From contig BFEA01000157.1 in NCBI GenBank assembly GCA_003427395.1, positions 2,402,817 to 2,424,412 of the forward strand: DNA of 21,596 nucleotides, in the 5' to 3' direction. This stretch comes from Chara braunii. Its lineage: Eukaryota > Streptophyta > Charophyceae > Charales > Characeae. Positions 18,736 to 21,596 of the stretch are shown in pieces (within the stretch, counting starts at the first letter, position 1; each line of letters opens with the position of its first letter). The notes under the pieces are model-generated. The model was given only the letters and a program-made list of their open reading frames with translations, was not told the origin of the DNA and did not search any database. A program made the translations under genes and the position numbers.

Positions 18736-19294
18736 TTACGGCTCGTTGTGATAGTTTCTCATTTGAAGACGAGAGTTTACACGGTCTTCTTGAGCGAACC
18801 GTACATCATCTTCACTCAAGGTCAGTCAATTTGACTCAGAACCTTCACACCTGTGTGAACCCGCACTTTCTTGACCCTGTTATTTGAACGTTCACTGAAA
18901 AGGTAGAGGAAATGTGTGTTTGCGTGTGTGAATGGAAGTCTGACGCAAGTTTGAACTTGCATTGTTTTCTTTGAAACTCGTTGTTTGATCTAATGTGCAG
19001 GTAAGTAGAAGGATGCCTGAAAAAAAAAGGAATCTGACCATGGAAATGCAATGAGAGAATGGTGTTTGTTTTCTATTGCTCATTTATATGTATGTTGAAG
19101 GGATGGGAAGTCAGTAGACGATGAGAAACGAAGCGACCACACAAAGGAGAAGGAATCAATTGGACATAAACTTTTTTTTTTTAGGTTACCCGTTCTTTCC
19201 CGAATAACTCTCTCTGTCTATGCCCGTCTATCTGAATTACTTTCTCTTCTGTGATTTTTTTTCTTCGTCTGAGTTACCCTTGACGTCAGGCGAC
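18736..19294. other. Intergenic DNA
   Basis: No gene, RNA gene or notable repeat seen, apart from T-rich tracts near 19172 and 19255. Confidence 0.55.
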
Positions 19295-19380
19295 AAGGGA
19301 CCATTTTGCCACCGTGGTAGACATTTTTTTCTTTCTCAAGGGACCATTTTGCCGCCGTGGTAGACTTTTTTTTCTTTTCT
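19295..19380 (+). repeat. 43-bp tandem duplication
   Basis: AAGGGACCATTTTGCC-CCGTGGTAGAC followed by a T/C tract, present at 19295-19337 and 19338-19380. The core differs by a single base (CCACCG against CCGCCG), which points to a recent duplication or repeated slippage at the T tract. Confidence 0.93.
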
Positions 19381-19667
19381 AGGGGACATCTGAGGCGGGG
19401 GTTCGCTGCCTTAGGGGCCGGCCCTGCTAACGACTCGGAATGGACCGCTCATGCGAGGGGATACCATGCTGTTGTGGTGGAGCCAGCCCGACTTCTGAGA
19501 TCCGAGGTTCGCTCGGGCGAGGACGAGGGGTGTCCCAGACCACCTCCTAGGGAAAGGACATACTCTTATTCACAAAAGGGCCTTAAGATTCTTGACGCCT
19601 CGCGTTAAGGAGAGTTGCTATAACATACCGCTCTAGTGGTCGTTTTAGGGGTCACTCGTGCATGAAA

Positions 19668-19691
19668 AACTGAGCCACAAGAAGCTCAGTT
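19668..19691 (+). other. Hairpin with CACAAGAA loop (1)
   Basis: AACTGAGC (19668-19675), loop CACAAGAA (19676-19683), GCTCAGTT (19684-19691): eight perfect pairs. CATG on both outer sides could extend the stem past a small bulge. Confidence 0.85.
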
Positions 19692-19738
19692 CATGATCAC
19701 TAGTTGGAACAGAGCGCGTCTAGGCACTCTTGTCGTGG

Positions 19739-19767
19739 TTGGCCTCGCCACAAGAAGCGAGGACCAA
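19739..19767 (+). other. Hairpin with CACAAGAA loop (2)
   Basis: TTGGCCTCGC (19739-19748), the same loop CACAAGAA (19749-19756), then GCGAGG (19757-19762), a bulged A and CCAA (19764-19767). The stem differs from that of hairpin 1 while the loop is identical. Confidence 0.85.
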
Positions 19768-19813
19768 TAGGGTCGATATGACGAGCAAGGCTTGGATAGC
19801 TACAGATGGGAAC

Positions 19814-19832
19814 GACCCTTCCCAGAAGGGTC
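19814..19832 (+). other. Hairpin with CCCAG loop (3)
   Basis: GACCCTT (19814-19820), loop CCCAG (19821-19825), AAGGGTC (19826-19832): seven perfect pairs. Confidence 0.8.
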
Positions 19833-20423
19833 AATGAGGGTCAGGACGACAAGGCAACCAATAAAACTTGAAAGTGGATCCTCGTCCTTAATGGGTCATC
19901 CAGTGTTCGGTTAATCAAATCAGCCGCTAATTTGAATAGTGGTTGCCAGATTACTTGCAGGTGACATTCACACCAAAGTTAGAAAGATAGCGAAGTCACC
20001 ATTAAAGCAATGGTATCCTAGCTCTACTTGAGAGTTGAGAGGTGTCTGCGTTTCTTTTCTAGCAGTTAGTATGGGGCGGAATGAAAGAACTTGGCAACGC
20101 ATCTCATCAAGTCGAAAAGTCGTGTCAGTCCAACCCTTTGGCAGACAGAGTAGAGATTATTCGATCAGACGTTATTCAAGCGTCGCTATGCATGTTAATC
20201 ATGCTTTTATTCTTTTGTTGATAAGTGTTATTTGAAGTTAAGTCAACTCATGTTGGCCCGTCGTTGAATGACAAGCCAAATCAACTTTTGTCGATTTAAT
20301 TTGAACGAGTGGTAAGCATGATTGCAATATGTAAGTATCGATTTCAGAAGATAAGTCAACTTACGTTAACCTAAATCTTCTTTTGAAAGTGTTTTGTTTG
20401 ATTAACTCCTGATTGTATTTGGA

Positions 20424-20909
20424 AGAAGGGACTAGGATCGCTCAAAGTATTTTCTTATGCTTCGAATATCACGTCCTAGTCGACCGGCGTACATTCCGAG
20501 TCCTGGGAGATCAGCGCCCCAGGGACGGGCGACGTTCGGGTCCACTTTGGGGTTCAACCATGCGTACCTATGCTACAGCGAATGAGCAAACGCCCTCGGC
20601 CGGCCTACCTCTGCAGTTGCATTATAAGAGCCTTCGCATGTGGGTCGGTAGCTCGGCAGGGATACGCCCCTAAGGGTGGTGACAGCCCCTTAGGGAAGGT
20701 GAGTTGTGTCCCGCGAGAACCTATCTTGCCGTAGGGGACCGCAGGTCCGTGCAGGATGTACAGCTGGCGCACTCGGTCGGAGTGGCGAAGGGTCGGTGTG
20801 GGTTACCGTGTCGTCCCCAAGTTGTCTCTAAAAAGTTCAAAGCCTAAGTTTCTCCTGCGTGACGCGGTCGGGAGGGCCCTCGCTCGCGCAGGGGCCGATG
20901 CGCTCGACA
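20424..20909 (+). mobile_element. Second LTR of the same Gypsy family, opposite strand (solo or remnant)
   Basis: Diverged homologue of the LTR at 9686-10179, in plus orientation. Shared blocks include GAAGGGACTAGGA at the left, CGTCCTAGTCGACCG, CCTATGCTACAGCGAATGAG, GGTCGGTAGCTCGGC, GGTGACAG, CTGGCGCACTCGGTCGGAGT, TCCTGCGTGACGCGGTCGGG, and the end GATGCGCTCGACA. An internal inverted repeat pairs CCCTAAGGG (from 20670) with CCCTTAGGG. No clear primer binding site follows 20909 and no gag follows, so this is a solo LTR or a 3' LTR. The left boundary is approximate. Confidence 0.75.
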
Positions 20910-21548
20910 ACGTGTTGTGGCAATGGTAATATTCCGGGAAAGCGACGTTTGTCGGATCCCCACGTAGCAATGAATGACGACAGTTTTGCGAGCCTAAGTC
21001 CGTGGAAGGGGAAGGTAGCTTACGGGTATATAACTTATTACTGTAGCCTCTCCAACAATCTCAAATGCCCCCTGGTGAGGCCGTGTCTGCCTACGGCTGA
21101 AACTAGTCGTGGAAAGCCAAATACTCCACTCTTATTTCGCAGCGAGGGCGGGGTTTATATTTTTGCTCTCAGTTCCTTATTGCTGTATTCTTTGAGAACA
21201 GTTTCAAGATTGTTGACAAATTGAATCTACCCACTATCCCACCTAAAGATTTGATTTTTTTTCCTTCTTCTTCTGCAGCCTACGTTCGTTCAAGGTATCA
21301 TGCCGCCGTGATTTACTATCATGGTTACTGTTCGGACGTTCGGATCCCATTCCGGACCGTCCGTGTCTGGATGTCCGGGGGGACGTCCGGTCTCGTAGGT
21401 CTGGAATAATTTTATGTAGTTTTTTTTTTTTTTTGGGGGGGGGGGTTCGTTCATGGCCCACCCCCAAAAAAATGTTTGGGAATTTTTTGACTATTTTCCG
21501 GCCCTTTCAAAAAGCCAAAGAGGGCTGGGCTGAAACTGATTCTGATTT
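20910..21548. other. Intergenic DNA
   Basis: No gene supported. GTCCGG/GGACGT motifs cluster at 21330-21390, including pairable CGGACG and CGTCCG. A T16-G11 run lies near 21420-21446. Confidence 0.55.
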
Positions 21549-21553
21549 TGTGT

Positions 21554-21596
<43 letters not shown>
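21549..21596 (+). repeat. (TG)n microsatellite running to the window end
   Basis: TG repeat with one early interruption (GTATG). It continues to the last base, so its real length is unknown. Confidence 0.95.

Larger units (their letters stand above)
19381..20423. other. Intergenic DNA with a hairpin cluster
   Basis: No convincing gene. The main features are three hairpins within 165 bp, listed separately. The section lies upstream of the second LTR and might contain further element sequence, but it shows no clear similarity to the region outside the first LTR. Confidence 0.5.

Noticed and set aside
18440-18751. Plus-strand 103-codon frame overlapping the degenerate ORF
   Set aside because: It reads as Val/Gly/Trp-rich shadow of the minus-strand frame, which has more protein-like composition and glutamine-derived stops.
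20910-20945. Primer binding site after the second LTR
   Set aside because: TGTGGCAATGG only loosely resembles the TGGCGCCGTTG site of the first element; too weak to call.
20859-21224. 121-codon plus-strand frame at the end of the second LTR
   Set aside because: It begins inside the LTR and crosses its boundary; no gag pattern or domain.

Overview
This window looks like non-genic, repeat-dominated nuclear DNA of a eukaryote, most likely a plant or streptophyte alga. The signs are long di- and trinucleotide microsatellites, long A/T/G homopolymers, a decayed Ty3/Gypsy-type LTR retrotransposon primed by a plant-type tRNA-Asp primer binding site, a Tourist-like MITE and a tRNA-derived SINE. From memory the Gypsy pol resembles elements common in the charophyte Chara, but that is recall, not a search. 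No intact host gene was found.

Layout. 1-2105: simple repeats and short duplications. 2106-2273: a 168-bp fold-back MITE flanked by TTA. 2290-3290: microsatellite, pyrimidine tracts and one N. 3290-3738: GC-rich tandem repeats abutting the broken 3' side of the retrotransposon. 3739-9309 (minus strand): a degenerate Gypsy element with gag, zinc knuckle, protease, reverse transcriptase, RNase H and the integrase zinc-binding domain; the integrase core and 3' LTR are missing. 9310-9683: leader and primer binding site. 9686 to about 10179: 5' LTR. 11255-11600: short repeats. 11990-13560: a higher-order array of about 23 hairpins, each with a five-base loop (mostly ACTTA). 14791-15152: a false duplication around a Nextera mate-pair junction adapter. 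15940-16013: CT microsatellite. 16394-16679: a possible terminal exon pair. 17222-17475: dimeric tRNA-derived SINE. 18235-18735: a degenerate ORF of unknown family. 19295-20423: a 43-bp tandem repeat and three hairpins, two with the same loop. 20424-20909: a second, opposite-strand LTR of the same family as the one at 9686. 21549-end: TG microsatellite.

The best candidate for something undescribed is 11990-13560. Monomers of about 61 bp each contain a hairpin with a near-constant loop and a different, mostly self-complementary stem. Six stem subtypes recur in the same order three times, giving a higher-order period of about 380 bp in the first two blocks. This is a satellite-like structure in which base pairing, rather than sequence, appears to be kept. 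The retrotransposon parts do not work together as a functional element: gag, pol and the LTR carry many stops, frameshifts and changed catalytic or metal-binding residues.
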